Source: CAZDYP01 sp964509505 (GTDB taxonomy: Bacteria > Chloroflexota > Anaerolineae > JACRMK01). Taken from it: a stretch of DNA of 46,340 nucleotides. The notes under the pieces are model-generated. The model saw nothing but the letters and a program-made list of their open reading frames with translations. It made no database searches and was not told the DNA's origin. The first letter of the stretch is position 1, and the number at the start of each line of letters is the position of its first letter. The position numbers and the translations under genes are program-made. Shown piece by piece: positions 30,053 through 38,189 of this stretch. Where the stretch lies: NCBI GenBank assembly GCA_964509505.1, contig CAZDYP010000015.1:1-46340 (forward strand), read 5' to 3'.

Positions 30053-32641
30053 ATGTCTTTGCAGAACTCAGCCCAATCCGAAGAATCCAACTTGAAACCG
30101 GACCAACCGCCAATGGTGCCAAGCGAATTGTCCATCTTGCCGTTGCGTGGCACGGTCGTGTATCCGTTGACCATCGTGCCGTTGACGGTGGAACAAGCGC
30201 GCTCGATTCAATTGGTAGATGACGCCGCCACTGGACAACGCACCATTGGACTCGTTGCCATCCGCGAAAACCGTGAGAGCATCGAACTGGCAGGCCCCGA
30301 TGATTTGTTCACCATTGGTTGTGGAGTGTTGATTCATCGCCTGCTCAAAGCGCCCGACGGCAGCGTGCGTCTCATCGTGCAAGGCTTAGAGCGCATCCAC
30401 ATCAAAAACTACATGCAAACGGAACCGTATCTCAAAGCCGAAATTGAGGTGTTGCCAGACGAGACGGAGAAGAGCGTCGAGGTCGAGGCGCTTATGCGGA
30501 ACACGGTGGATTTGTTTCGGCGTATGGTCGCGCTCGTGCCGCATTTGCCCGACGAGCTGATGATGGCAGTGATGAACGTTGAGGATCCGCGCCAACTTGT
30601 TTATCTCATCGCCACCTCGATTCGCATGGGTTTGGGCGACGCGCAACAAGTGTTGGAGCTCAACACCGTCAAAGAAAAGTTGTCGAAGCTCAATGTCATT
30701 CTCACCCGCGAGCTCGAAGTATTGGAGTTGGGCAAGAAGATTCAAAGCGACGCGCAGAACGAGATGGGCAAGATGCAACGTGAGTATTTCTTGCGCGAAC
30801 AGTTGAAGGCTATTCAGAAAGAGCTGGGTGAACAAGACGAACAATCGAAAGAGATCGAGGAATATCAAAAGAAGCTCAACGAAGCGGGGTTGAGCGCAGA
30901 GGCGTTGAAGGTTGCGCAACGCGAGCTCAATCGTATGAAGAGCATGCCAACCGCCGCCGCCGAGTACTCGGTCATCAAGACGTATCTCGATTGGCTGGTC
31001 GAGATGCCATGGCAAAAATCCACTACCGATCATCTCGACATCGCGGAGGCGCGCAAAATTTTGGACGAGGATCATTATGACCTCGAAGAAATCAAGGAGC
31101 GCATCCTCGAATATCTGGCAGTGCGGAAGCTGCGGTTGGAGCGCGGCGGCGCCGAAGAAGCGCACACCCAAAAGGGCGCGATTCTCTGTTTCGTCGGACC
31201 GCCGGGCGTGGGCAAGACCTCGCTGGGACAATCCATTGCGCGCGCGATTGGGCGCAAGTTCGTGCGCATGAGCTTGGGTGGGATGCGCGACGAAGCGGAG
31301 ATTCGCGGGCACCGGCGCACCTATATCGGCGCCATGCCCGGGCGGTTGATTCAATCCATCAAGCGTGCGGAGAGCAAGAACCCCCTTATCATGCTCGACG
31401 AGGTGGACAAAATCGGACAGGATTGGCGCGGCGATCCATCGTCGGCGCTGCTCGAAGTGCTCGATCCCGCGCAGAACTCGACGTTCCGCGATCATTACCT
31501 CGATGTGGATTGGGACTTATCGCAGGTCATGTTCATCACCACCGCGAATCAGCTCGACCCCATCCCCGGCCCCTTGCGTGATCGCATGGAGATTCTGACG
31601 CTCGACGGCTACATCGAAGACGAGAAGGTGATGATTGCGAAGAACTATCTGGTGCCGCGCCAACTGAAAGAACATGCGGTGAAAGCGGAAGAGATTCGGT
31701 TCGAGGATGCGACCCTGCGCGCCATTATTCGTGAATACACGCGCGAGGCCGGCGTCCGCAATTTGGAGCGCATGATTGGGCGCGTCATCCGCAAAGTGGC
31801 GACGGCCATCACGGAAGGCAAGGCGCAGACGGCGACCATTCAAGCCGCTCATCTCGAAGAATATCTCGGCAAAGAAAAATTTTATTCGGAAGTGAAAGAG
31901 CGCACCGAGACGCCGGGCGTCGTGACGGGCTTGAGCGTGACGGGCGAGGGCGGCGACATCTTGTTCATCGAAGCAACGCGCTATGCGAGCAAGGGCAAGG
32001 GCGGCGACCTCATCATCACAGGACAACTGCGCGACGTGATGCGCGAGTCGGCGCAGATCGCGTTGAGCTACGTGCGCTCGAAGGCGCAGCAATTTGCGAT
32101 TGACGACAAAATTTTCGATGAGTCCGACATTCACATTCATGTGCCTGCAGGCGCGATTCCCAAAGACGGTCCCTCGGCAGGCGTTACATTTACGACGGCG
32201 ATTGCGTCGTTGCTGACGGGACGGCGCGTGCATAACGATGTGGGCATGACGGGCGAAGTGACGTTGCGCGGCGCGGTGTTGCCTGTCGGCGGTATCAAGC
32301 AAAAAGTGTTGGCGGCGCATCGCGCGGGTTTGACGAAAGTCATTTTGCCGAAGCGCAACGAGAAAGACTTGGACGAGCTGCCCGAAGCTGTGCGTAAAGA
32401 GATGACGTTCGTGTTGGCGGAACGTGTAGATGATGTGTTGCAGAATGCGTTGACGACGGGAGAGCCAGGCAGTAAACGAATGAACGGGGAGACGGGGAAA
32501 CGAGGCACTGAAGAAACGAGGAAACGGGGGAACGCAGCGCTGAGTAAGCAGGGAAACGCGGCGATGAGTGGCAAGCCGCGAGAGAATGAGGCGATGGGTA
32601 AGCGGGGAAACGGAGCAACGCGCAAGCGCAACCACAAATGA
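30053..32641 (+). CDS. lon: ATP-dependent protease La
   Basis: Cytoplasmic AAA+ serine protease for damaged and regulatory proteins. ATG 30053 (MSLQNSAQSEE) follows GGAGG; the long frame from 29867 crosses the MITE-like element and is not used. 862 residues. N-terminal substrate domain (LSILPLRGTVVYPLTIVPLT), Walker A GPPGVGKTSL near 382, Walker B LIMLDEVDKIG, and the Ser-Lys protease dyad in KDGPSAGVTF (Ser near 707) and VGGIKQKVLAAHRAG (Lys near 750). The last ~55 residues after NALTTGEPG are a Lys/Arg/Gly/Asn-rich tail (KRGNAALSKQGN) that Lon proteins normally lack, encoded by heptamer-like repeats. Confidence 0.95.
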   Translation: MSLQNSAQSEESNLKPDQPPMVPSELSILPLRGTVVYPLTIVPLTVEQARSIQLVDDAATGQRTIGLVAIRENRESIELAGPDDLFTIGCGVLIHRLLKAPDGSVRLIVQGLERIHIKNYMQTEPYLKAEIEVLPDETEKSVEVEALMRNTVDLFRRMVALVPHLPDELMMAVMNVEDPRQLVYLIATSIRMGLGDAQQVLELNTVKEKLSKLNVILTRELEVLELGKKIQSDAQNEMGKMQREYFLREQLKAIQKELGEQDEQSKEIEEYQKKLNEAGLSAEALKVAQRELNRMKSMPTAAAEYSVIKTYLDWLVEMPWQKSTTDHLDIAEARKILDEDHYDLEEIKERILEYLAVRKLRLERGGAEEAHTQKGAILCFVGPPGVGKTSLGQSIARAIGRKFVRMSLGGMRDEAEIRGHRRTYIGAMPGRLIQSIKRAESKNPLIMLDEVDKIGQDWRGDPSSALLEVLDPAQNSTFRDHYLDVDWDLSQVMFITTANQLDPIPGPLRDRMEILTLDGYIEDEKVMIAKNYLVPRQLKEHAVKAEEIRFEDATLRAIIREYTREAGVRNLERMIGRVIRKVATAITEGKAQTATIQAAHLEEYLGKEKFYSEVKERTETPGVVTGLSVTGEGGDILFIEATRYASKGKGGDLIITGQLRDVMRESAQIALSYVRSKAQQFAIDDKIFDESDIHIHVPAGAIPKDGPSAGVTFTTAIASLLTGRRVHNDVGMTGEVTLRGAVLPVGGIKQKVLAAHRAGLTKVILPKRNEKDLDELPEAVRKEMTFVLAERVDDVLQNALTTGEPGSKRMNGETGKRGTEETRKRGNAALSKQGNAAMSGKPRENEAMGKRGNGATRKRNHK
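32462..32640. repeat. Degenerate heptamer tract forming the lon 3' end
   Basis: Repeated GGGGAAACG/GAAACGAGG-type words with roughly 7-base spacing. The tract is translated as the basic tail of Lon and runs almost to the ribosome binding site of the next gene. Confidence 0.55.
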
Positions 32642-32660
32642 AGGAGATGAGACGCATGGG

Positions 32661-33191
32661 ATGGTAACCGTTGGCATTCTCACCATCAGCGACCGCAGCG
32701 CGCGCGGCGAGCGTTCCGACGAATCAGGACCCGCGCTGCGCGCCCTCGTTATAGAACGGCTCGCGGGCGCACAAGTGACACACACGGCCATTGTGCCTGA
32801 TGAGCGCGCACAAATTGTCAGCACATTGCGCGCGTGGTGCGAGGCGGGCGTGCAGCTCATTCTGACGACGGGCGGCACGGGCTTTGCGCCGCGCGATGTG
32901 ACACCCGAAGCCGTGCGCGACGTGATTGAGCGCGAGGCGCATGGCCTCGTTCATGCGATTTTGCAAGCCTCGTTGCAAAAAACGCCTCATGCAATGCTCT
33001 CGCGTCCCGTCGCAGGGATGCGTGGGCGCACGCTCATCATCACGTTTCCTGGCAGCCCCAACGCGTGCCGCGAAAACTTCGAGACGATTCTGCCCGCGCT
33101 GCCGCATGGCTTGGAGTTGTTGGGGGAGGTGAGTGAGGCAGAGCAGCGGCATTCCGCGCATGATTCGCGTGCTGCGACAAGCGATTGGTAA
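32661..33191 (+). CDS. Molybdenum cofactor biosynthesis protein, MoaB/MogA family
   Basis: A 176-residue cytoplasmic protein of the MPT-binding fold that adenylylates molybdopterin or binds it. ATG 32661 (MVTVGILTISDRSARGE) is in frame; AAGGAG lies 14 bases upstream, rather far. Motifs: DRSARGERSDESG, LTTGGTGFAPRDVTPEA and GSPNACRENFE, all characteristic. MogA versus MoaB cannot be separated by eye. The last ~17 residues (EQRHSAHDSRAATSDW) overlap the frame of an apparent gene remnant. No other Moco genes are in the window. Confidence 0.87.
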   Translation: MVTVGILTISDRSARGERSDESGPALRALVIERLAGAQVTHTAIVPDERAQIVSTLRAWCEAGVQLILTTGGTGFAPRDVTPEAVRDVIEREAHGLVHAILQASLQKTPHAMLSRPVAGMRGRTLIITFPGSPNACRENFETILPALPHGLELLGEVSEAEQRHSAHDSRAATSDW

Positions 33192-33261
33192 GGAACCCGA
33201 TTTTCGTTTGGAGGGCAATGAGTTTGTTGTGAGTTTGCCTCGCCCAGAACACAAACCATGA
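33133..33261 (+). pseudogene. 3' remnant of an ATP-binding (AlbA_2/HATPase_c_4-type) regulator
   Basis: A short frame reads SSGIPRMIRVLRQAIGKEP and then DFRLEGNEFVVSLPRPEHKP before TGA. This matches the conserved C-terminal end of the RecG-like AAA_4 regulators (GIPRM...L-P-EF-EEG-F-V-LPRP). Nothing of the upstream ~400 residues remains. It overlaps the 3' end of the MoaB-type gene, and its stop overlaps the ATG of the symporter (ATGA). Confidence 0.55.
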
Positions 33262-34658
33262 AACCACCCACTGTTGCTAGCGAAAAAGTTCCGTTCATCA
33301 CCAAACTCGCCTTTGGTGCGGGGGATGTGGGACCGGCGGTTGTAACCGCCATCATGTCATTTTATTTTCTGTACTTCTTGACCGACGTGGCGCGACTGAA
33401 CCCCGTGACGGCGGGGCTCGTTTGGTCTATCAGCAAAATTTGGGACGCGGTCAACGATCCGATCATCGGTCTCATTTCGGATCGCACACAGACGCGCTGG
33501 GGCAGGCGTCGCCCCTGGTTTTTGTTTGGCGCGATTCCGTTCGGTCTCTCGTTTTTCTTGCTGTTTCTCGTGCCAGCGCTCGGCGACCTGGGGAAAGCTC
33601 TGTATTATCTGGTCATCTTGCTCATGCTCGACACGGCTTTCACGGTGGTCAACGTACCATACACCGCGCTTACGCCCGAACTGACGAATGACTATGATGA
33701 GCGCACAAGCCTCAACTCGTATCGCTTTGCGTTTTCGATCGGCGGTTCGCTCATCGCCGCCGTCGGTCATCAAATCATCGTGGATGCGCTGAAGCCAGCG
33801 TGGGGCGAGCAGGCGGCGTACACTGGCTCGGTGTTGGTGTGGTCCATTGTTGGCTCGGTGCCGTTTGTGTTTGCGTTCTGGGGTACGTATGAGCGTCACA
33901 CGCACACAGAAATGAAAGAGCTGTCATTGCTCGACAGCCTCAAAATTACATTTGGCAATCGCGCCTTTCGCTACGTCATCAGCATTTATCTGTTGTCGTG
34001 GGTGGTCGTGCAAACCGTCTCGACCATTATCATCTTCTACCTAACCTATTGGTTACGCAAGCCGCATTTGATTAGCCTCACCATCTTGTGTGTGCAAGGC
34101 AGCGCGCTCCTCTGGTTGTTCATTTGGTCGCGCGTCAGTCAGAGCATTGGCAAGAAGGGCGTGTATTATCGCGGGATGATTTTCTGGATTTTCGTCTCGT
34201 TGGCGTTGTTTGCGGTGCAACCAGAGTGGGGCGACGGGGTCATCTTGCTGTTGGCGGCACTAGCGGGTGTGGGGGTGGCGACGGCTTACCTTGTGCCCTG
34301 GGCGATGCTGCCCGATGTGATTGAATTGGACGAACTCGAAACGGGTGAGCGGCGCGAAGGGGCGTTCTATGGCTTCTTCGTGTTGTTGCAAAAATCGGGA
34401 CTGGCGTTTGCGGCGTTATTGGTTGGATGGATGCTCGATGCAGCCGGATACGTCACCCCACCGCCAGACGCGCTCGCGCCAATTCAGCAACCCGCGAGCG
34501 CGTTGTTAGCGATTCGCTGGATGGTTGGGCCCGTGCCTGCGATTATTCTCGCGTTAAGTTTATGGTTAGTGTATCGTTTTCCGATTACGAAGGAACAACA
34601 CGCGCGCACATTGGCGGAATTGGCAAAACGGAAGCAGGCAGCGCAGCCCCCATTGTAA
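33258..34658 (+). CDS. GPH-family sugar:cation symporter (MFS_2)
   Basis: A 466-residue membrane protein with about 12 helices. It begins KLAFGAGDVGPAVVTAIMSF and contains the family signature DAVNDPIIGLISDRTQTRWG followed by RRRPWFLFG, and PYTALTPELTNDYDERTSL, both standard for MelB/glycoside-pentoside-hexuronide transporters. It would import a glycoside or hexuronide with Na+ or H+; the substrate is not evident and no catabolic genes adjoin. The start ATG 33258 overlaps the stop of the gene remnant and no clear Shine-Dalgarno sequence precedes it. The stop codon lies inside a 6-bp direct repeat flanking a MITE-like element. Confidence 0.88.
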   Translation: MKPPTVASEKVPFITKLAFGAGDVGPAVVTAIMSFYFLYFLTDVARLNPVTAGLVWSISKIWDAVNDPIIGLISDRTQTRWGRRRPWFLFGAIPFGLSFFLLFLVPALGDLGKALYYLVILLMLDTAFTVVNVPYTALTPELTNDYDERTSLNSYRFAFSIGGSLIAAVGHQIIVDALKPAWGEQAAYTGSVLVWSIVGSVPFVFAFWGTYERHTHTEMKELSLLDSLKITFGNRAFRYVISIYLLSWVVVQTVSTIIIFYLTYWLRKPHLISLTILCVQGSALLWLFIWSRVSQSIGKKGVYYRGMIFWIFVSLALFAVQPEWGDGVILLLAALAGVGVATAYLVPWAMLPDVIELDELETGERREGAFYGFFVLLQKSGLAFAALLVGWMLDAAGYVTPPPDALAPIQQPASALLAIRWMVGPVPAIILALSLWLVYRFPITKEQHARTLAELAKRKQAAQPPL

Positions 34659-34659
34659 A

Positions 34660-34785
34660 GCGCGCCTGTTAGGAAAGTGTGCGCCCCCTTCTCGCGTGGG
34701 ACTCCCTACGGTCGCACTGCCCGCGCTCTGGGTGGTGGCTGTGACCATCCACCGCGAGCGTAGCGCGGTTGTTTAACAGGAGCGC
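34660..34785. mobile_element. MITE-like element with TIR GCGC(G/T)CCTGTTA and TGTAAA duplication
   Basis: Left end GCGCGCCTGTTA (34660-34671) and right end TAACAGGAGCGC (34774-34785) are inverted with one mismatch in 12. TGTAAA flanks both ends (34654-34659 and 34786-34791), a likely target-site duplication. The interior contains smaller hairpins. No coding capacity. It separates the symporter from the NYN gene. Confidence 0.65.
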
Positions 34786-34818
34786 TGTAAATTATTATCC
34801 CATGAGAAAGGAAAAGGT

Positions 34819-36018
34819 ATGACCGATGAGTTGAAGAAAGATGTAGCTTTGTTCATAGATTGGGAGAACATCAAAGCGAGCTTGGATGAGCGAGGGTTGA
34901 AGCCTAATATGACGGCATTGCGCGAGACGGCAGAAAATTTTGGACGTTTGGTGGTGGCGAAGGCGTATGCAGATTGGCAAAACGAATGGCACCAGAACGA
35001 CCCACAGAATTTATACTCCGCAGGCATTGAACCCGTGTATGTGCCGACGAAATTGGGAGGCGCGAGTGGGCTGACCAACCAACGTCGCAAAAATAGTGTG
35101 GATGTGAAGCTCACGGCGGATTGCATTGAAACCTATCATCGCTATCAATCGGTGCAGACATTTGTGTTGGTCTCAGGCGATGGGGACTTTGTGCATGTGG
35201 TGAACACCTTGCGCCCTTATGGCAAAGAAGTCATTGCGATTGGCGTCTCGTGGAGCACGTCATTGCGTTTGTCACAAAGCGTTGACCGTCTGCTCTATTA
35301 TGACCGTGACGTGGACCGTATCGAATTTCACGCGCCGCCGCCACTACCCGAATTGCCCGCTATCTCGTCGGATTTGGAGCAGGCGTTTACGGCAGTGGTC
35401 ACCATCATCAAGGAGTCGCGGCTCGAAGGACGCGCGCTCGTCAATTGGATCAAGCAAGAGATAGAGCAACGCTATCCGAAATTTGACCCGCAGCGTCTGG
35501 GCTTCGATAAATTCACGACGTTTATGCAAGCCGCCGAAAAGCGCGGCTTGCTCAAAATCGTCACCGTTGGCTTGGTGGATTGGGCGTATTTGCCTAACGT
35601 CGAGGTGACGACGCCCGGCGGCGCGCCCCCGCCGCCGGTGATGATTAAACAAATTGACCCAGCCGTGTGGGAGCGTTTCATCAAAGTCGCCGATGCCGTT
35701 GAAAAGGGCAATCTCTTTGTCGCATTCACGCTGCTAGTGGATACGATGATGACGGCGCGAGTTTTTCCAGAGCAATCCACGGAGCAGGTGCGTTTAGCGA
35801 TCAACGACGCCATTGAAGAAGGCGTGTTCTTGCGCGTCACGCGCGCCGGCCGCGACAAGGTCACGGGCGAGCCGTTTCCGTTGCGGACGCTGGTGCTGAA
35901 TCGTGAACATCCAATGGTCGTGAACGTGCTGGGACCGCCTTCTGTGCGTAGTGTTGGCAGCATCGTCGAGATGGCAGGCACAACCGGGCAGCCTGCCGAA
36001 GTGAAGCGCGAGGCGTGA
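34819..36018 (+). CDS. NYN-domain RNase with OST-HTH/LOTUS domain
   Basis: A 399-residue soluble protein; ATG 34819 follows AAAGGAAAAGGT. Residues ~8-150 are a PIN-like NYN (LabA/DUF88) domain: KKDVALFIDWENIKASL, SVDVKLTADCIE and FVLVSGDGDFVHVVNTLRPYG provide the acidic metal-binding residues of a nuclease centre. Residues ~180-265 match OST-HTH/LOTUS (EQAFTAVVTIIKES, FDKFTTFMQAAEKRGLLK), a winged-helix RNA-binding module. The C-terminal ~120 residues may hold a second winged helix. It likely cleaves or binds RNA. A strong hairpin follows. Confidence 0.85.
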   Translation: MTDELKKDVALFIDWENIKASLDERGLKPNMTALRETAENFGRLVVAKAYADWQNEWHQNDPQNLYSAGIEPVYVPTKLGGASGLTNQRRKNSVDVKLTADCIETYHRYQSVQTFVLVSGDGDFVHVVNTLRPYGKEVIAIGVSWSTSLRLSQSVDRLLYYDRDVDRIEFHAPPPLPELPAISSDLEQAFTAVVTIIKESRLEGRALVNWIKQEIEQRYPKFDPQRLGFDKFTTFMQAAEKRGLLKIVTVGLVDWAYLPNVEVTTPGGAPPPPVMIKQIDPAVWERFIKVADAVEKGNLFVAFTLLVDTMMTARVFPEQSTEQVRLAINDAIEEGVFLRVTRAGRDKVTGEPFPLRTLVLNREHPMVVNVLGPPSVRSVGSIVEMAGTTGQPAEVKREA

Positions 36019-36034
36019 AACGTGAAGGAAAGCA

Positions 36035-36065
36035 AAAACCCGTTTTCGAAATGAAAACGGGTTTT
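36035..36065. terminator. Bidirectional terminator
   Basis: AAAACCCGTTTTC (36035-36047), loop GAAAT, GAAAACGGGTTTT (36053-36065): a perfect 13-bp stem with T on one side and A on the other, serving the NYN gene (+) and the MshEN-like gene (-). Confidence 0.85.
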
Positions 36066-36092
36066 GTGTGGTTACGCCGCGGGCTTCGCGCT

Positions 36093-36425
36093 CTACGCTC
36101 TACGCGCTTTCTGATCTTGTTGTTGCTTGTGTTCTGCTTGCGCCAACTCCGCTTTGGTGATGTAGCCTAGTCGCAGCAATACGTCGCTCAAAGAGAGGTT
36201 TTCGCCTTTCGCGGCGAGTTCCATTTGGCGCAACAAGGCGGTGTCCAACTGTTCGAGGGTGAGCGCGCCCTGCGCGATCAAATAACCGCCAATGAAGCCT
36301 AAGCCCGCCACACTTTTGCCAATCGTCTTTTGGCGAGGGCGCGGCGTGGCGTCGGCGCCATGCGAATTTTTGCTGGGCTTGGTTTTGGTTATGGGGAGTT
36401 TGGGTTTCGTTGTTTTGGGGGTCAT
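36093..36425 (-). CDS. Small protein with MshEN/GspE-N-like half
   Basis: 110 residues from ATG 36425 (MTPKTTKPKLP), preceded by GAGGAACGT. The N-terminal ~45 residues are basic and Pro/Lys/Thr-rich, probably disordered. The rest (LGFIGGYLIAQGALTLEQLD, LSLSDVLLRLGYITKAELAQ) has the helix-turn pattern of MshEN/T2SSE_N domains, which bind cyclic di-GMP in some proteins. The lack of an ATPase partner in the window makes the role unclear; a stand-alone second-messenger sensor is possible. Confidence 0.6.
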   Translation of the reverse strand: MTPKTTKPKLPITKTKPSKNSHGADATPRPRQKTIGKSVAGLGFIGGYLIAQGALTLEQLDTALLRQMELAAKGENLSLSDVLLRLGYITKAELAQAEHKQQQDQKARRA

Positions 36426-36456
36426 ACGTTCCTCTTCAAGGCGAATCAATCGCAGG

Positions 36457-37401
36457 TTAGCTCAAAGGTTTCTTCAGGTAGTCAGTCAAAAATGCTTGGT
36501 CAGGGCGGAAGTGCGCCTTGCATTGTTCTGCCGATAGAATTACCGTCGGCGCATCGGCGCCCGGTTGTCGGCGCAAGCGCGCGATTTTACGCTCACGCTC
36601 CCACCCTTCTAGTTTATCACCTAATGCGCCGCGCAACAATTTTTCGCCAAGAATCTTAAGGCGGCGAGCCAACCAATGCAACTGGAGCCCGAGCAGCGGG
36701 CGCGGCGGTGCGTTAGCAGCGGGCAAATAATTCAAGACCCACCTATTGAGCGCCATGAGCCGTTGATAGATGTCGTGTCCCCACAGCGGAGCCATTTGCG
36801 CCAGCTCGCGCGCATAGAAAAATGAATGCTCTTGGATCATCAGCACGTTCTCGCTGACGATATAATTGGGGCAGAGTTCAACGCCCACGTATCGCGCCAC
36901 ACGCACCAGCGCCACCAACCACAAGCGCGTCAGCCACACGCGCCCATGCGCCGTAACGACGAAGTAATCAATGTCGTCGCCTTCGCCTGCATTATCCATT
37001 GCCAACGAGCCTGTGACGGCAATCATGCGCACGAAAGGCGCGTGCGCCATAATCAATCCCCAGCGTTGCGCGGCGCGCCATTGCTGTTGCGCGGCACGGT
37101 GTCGTTGTTGGGTAAGTGCGAGCAATTCAGTGTGGGTGGGCAAGCAAAACAACCCATCGCGTTCAACCCAATCAATGCCCACACGTTGCGCCAAAAGGTG
37201 TGTGACCTCCTCAGCCTGTGCCGGCACGTCGAGATAGCGCACGATGTCGGTGGCACGCGCCGCTTGATTGAAGCGATGGGCGTAAGCAATGGTGCGACGA
37301 ATCGCTTCAATTAATTGCACGTCGCGTTGCGAGGTCAAGGACGCTGAGGGCGCGTCAATTGTGGAAGGAATGAAGTCCAGCATGACAGATGCAAACTTCA
37401 T
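36457..37401 (-). CDS. Nucleotidyltransferase-fold protein, function unknown
   Basis: 314 residues. A mid-protein motif VTGSLAMDNAGEGDDIDYFVV matches the nucleotidyltransferase signature G-S-x...D-x-D with a third acidic residue not obvious. N-terminal ~100 residues are helical and winged-helix-like (IRRTIAYAHRFNQAA, WVERDGLFCLP). The C-terminal part is basic (RRLKILGEKLLRGALGDKLEG). It could modify a sugar, lipid or RNA; no partner identifies the substrate. The start at 37401 has no clear Shine-Dalgarno sequence; Met at 37383 is an alternative. It is 31 bp upstream of the MshEN-like gene. Confidence 0.6.
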   Translation of the reverse strand: MKFASVMLDFIPSTIDAPSASLTSQRDVQLIEAIRRTIAYAHRFNQAARATDIVRYLDVPAQAEEVTHLLAQRVGIDWVERDGLFCLPTHTELLALTQQRHRAAQQQWRAAQRWGLIMAHAPFVRMIAVTGSLAMDNAGEGDDIDYFVVTAHGRVWLTRLWLVALVRVARYVGVELCPNYIVSENVLMIQEHSFFYARELAQMAPLWGHDIYQRLMALNRWVLNYLPAANAPPRPLLGLQLHWLARRLKILGEKLLRGALGDKLEGWERERKIARLRRQPGADAPTVILSAEQCKAHFRPDQAFLTDYLKKPLS

Positions 37402-37485
37402 GCGTGCAGGATGAAGGGCAGATGGATTTTACAGCAGAGGACACGACTCGCTTCAAGACGACTAGAGTAAAAAATTATGGTGGCT

Positions 37486-37514
37486 ATGATAAGTGAGTGA
37501 ATGGAATTTGTCAA
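37486..37514 (-). promoter_or_regulatory. Promoter of the nucleotidyltransferase-like gene
   Basis: Minus strand: TTGACA (37509-37514), 17-base spacer, TATCAT (37486-37491). Confidence 0.65.
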
Positions 37515-37535
37515 TGCGTGCTAGCGTATGGAGTT

Positions 37536-37564
37536 TTGACAGCTTCTAGTGTGTGTGTTACTAT
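37536..37564 (+). promoter_or_regulatory. Promoter of the cupredoxin gene
   Basis: TTGACA (37536-37541), 17-base spacer, TACTAT (37559-37564). It is divergent from the minus-strand promoter 21 bp away. The predicted leader is about 40 nt and includes GAGGAGGAAAGG. Confidence 0.7.
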
Positions 37565-37609
37565 TTTCACAATCAAGCTAACTTTTTCTACTTTGAGGAG
37601 GAAAGGACA

Positions 37610-38011
37610 ATGCTATCTGCGCGAAATGCGTTTGTGAGCCTGTCTATTGGACTGGTGGCTATGTTGTTTGTGATGGCTGCGTGCGGCGCACCGAGTAGCG
37701 GAGGAGGCGCATCGGCCAGTGGCGGTACTAGTGAGATTAAAGTGACGGCGAGCGATTTCAAATTTGAGCCCGCTGACTGGACCGTGAAGGCGGGTTCAAA
37801 AGTCAAAGTGACGATGGCGAACAAAGGCGCATTGGAACACACGTGGGTTCTGAAAGATGCCAACGGCAATGATGTTGCTAAGCTGGAATCCAAAGTTGGA
37901 CAGACCAAGAGCGTTGATTTCACTGCGCCAGCGACAGGCTCTTATGCTGTCATTTGCGACGTGGCTGGCCACAAAGAGCAAGGCATGGTTGGCAAATTGA
38001 CGGTGCAATAA
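37610..38011 (+). CDS. Cupredoxin (plastocyanin-like) lipoprotein
   Basis: 133 residues from ATG 37610 behind GAGGAGGAAAGGACA. Signal MLSARNAFVSLSIGLVAMLF ends in lipobox MAAC, then a Gly/Ser/Ala linker. The cupredoxin domain (~50-133) has the expected type-1 copper ligands: His in LEHTWVLK, then Cys, His and Met in ICDVAGHKEQGM. It is probably a membrane-tethered periplasmic electron carrier for respiratory complexes, which suits the complex II operon and Chloroflexota biology (auracyanin-like role), though the partner is unknown. Confidence 0.88.
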   Translation: MLSARNAFVSLSIGLVAMLFVMAACGAPSSGGGASASGGTSEIKVTASDFKFEPADWTVKAGSKVKVTMANKGALEHTWVLKDANGNDVAKLESKVGQTKSVDFTAPATGSYAVICDVAGHKEQGMVGKLTVQ

Positions 38012-38044
38012 AGCTCGATGATTCTACCAATGTTGGTGGAGAAG

Positions 38045-38067
38045 CATCCTGAGCTGGTCGAAGGATG
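38045..38067. repeat. Dispersed CCTGAGC-GTCGAAGG palindromic repeat, copy 2
   Basis: CATCCTGAGCTGGTCGAAGG followed by ATG; CATCCT and AGGATG form inverted ends. It lies just after the cupredoxin stop. Confidence 0.65.
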
Positions 38068-38141
38068 AGGGCGATTCCGCAACCTGCAGCTGTCAGGTCC
38101 ATACCAAAGCCACAAAACCCCGCTCGATTTATAGCGAGCAA

Positions 38142-38170
38142 AACTCCCGCACTGGTTGCGGGAGTTTTTT
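38142..38170. terminator. Terminator between cupredoxin and TPR genes
   Basis: AACTCCCGCA (38142-38151), loop CTGGT, TGCGGGAGTT (38157-38166), T-run to 38170; TTTT also follows on the minus strand. A second small hairpin (GCTCG...CGAGC, 38122-38139) precedes it. Confidence 0.8.
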
Positions 38171-38189
38171 GTTAGCCAGTATGCACATT

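Noticed and set aside
30386..31495. 369-aa open frame antisense to lon
   Set aside because: Composition typical of an antisense shadow; lon is unambiguous.
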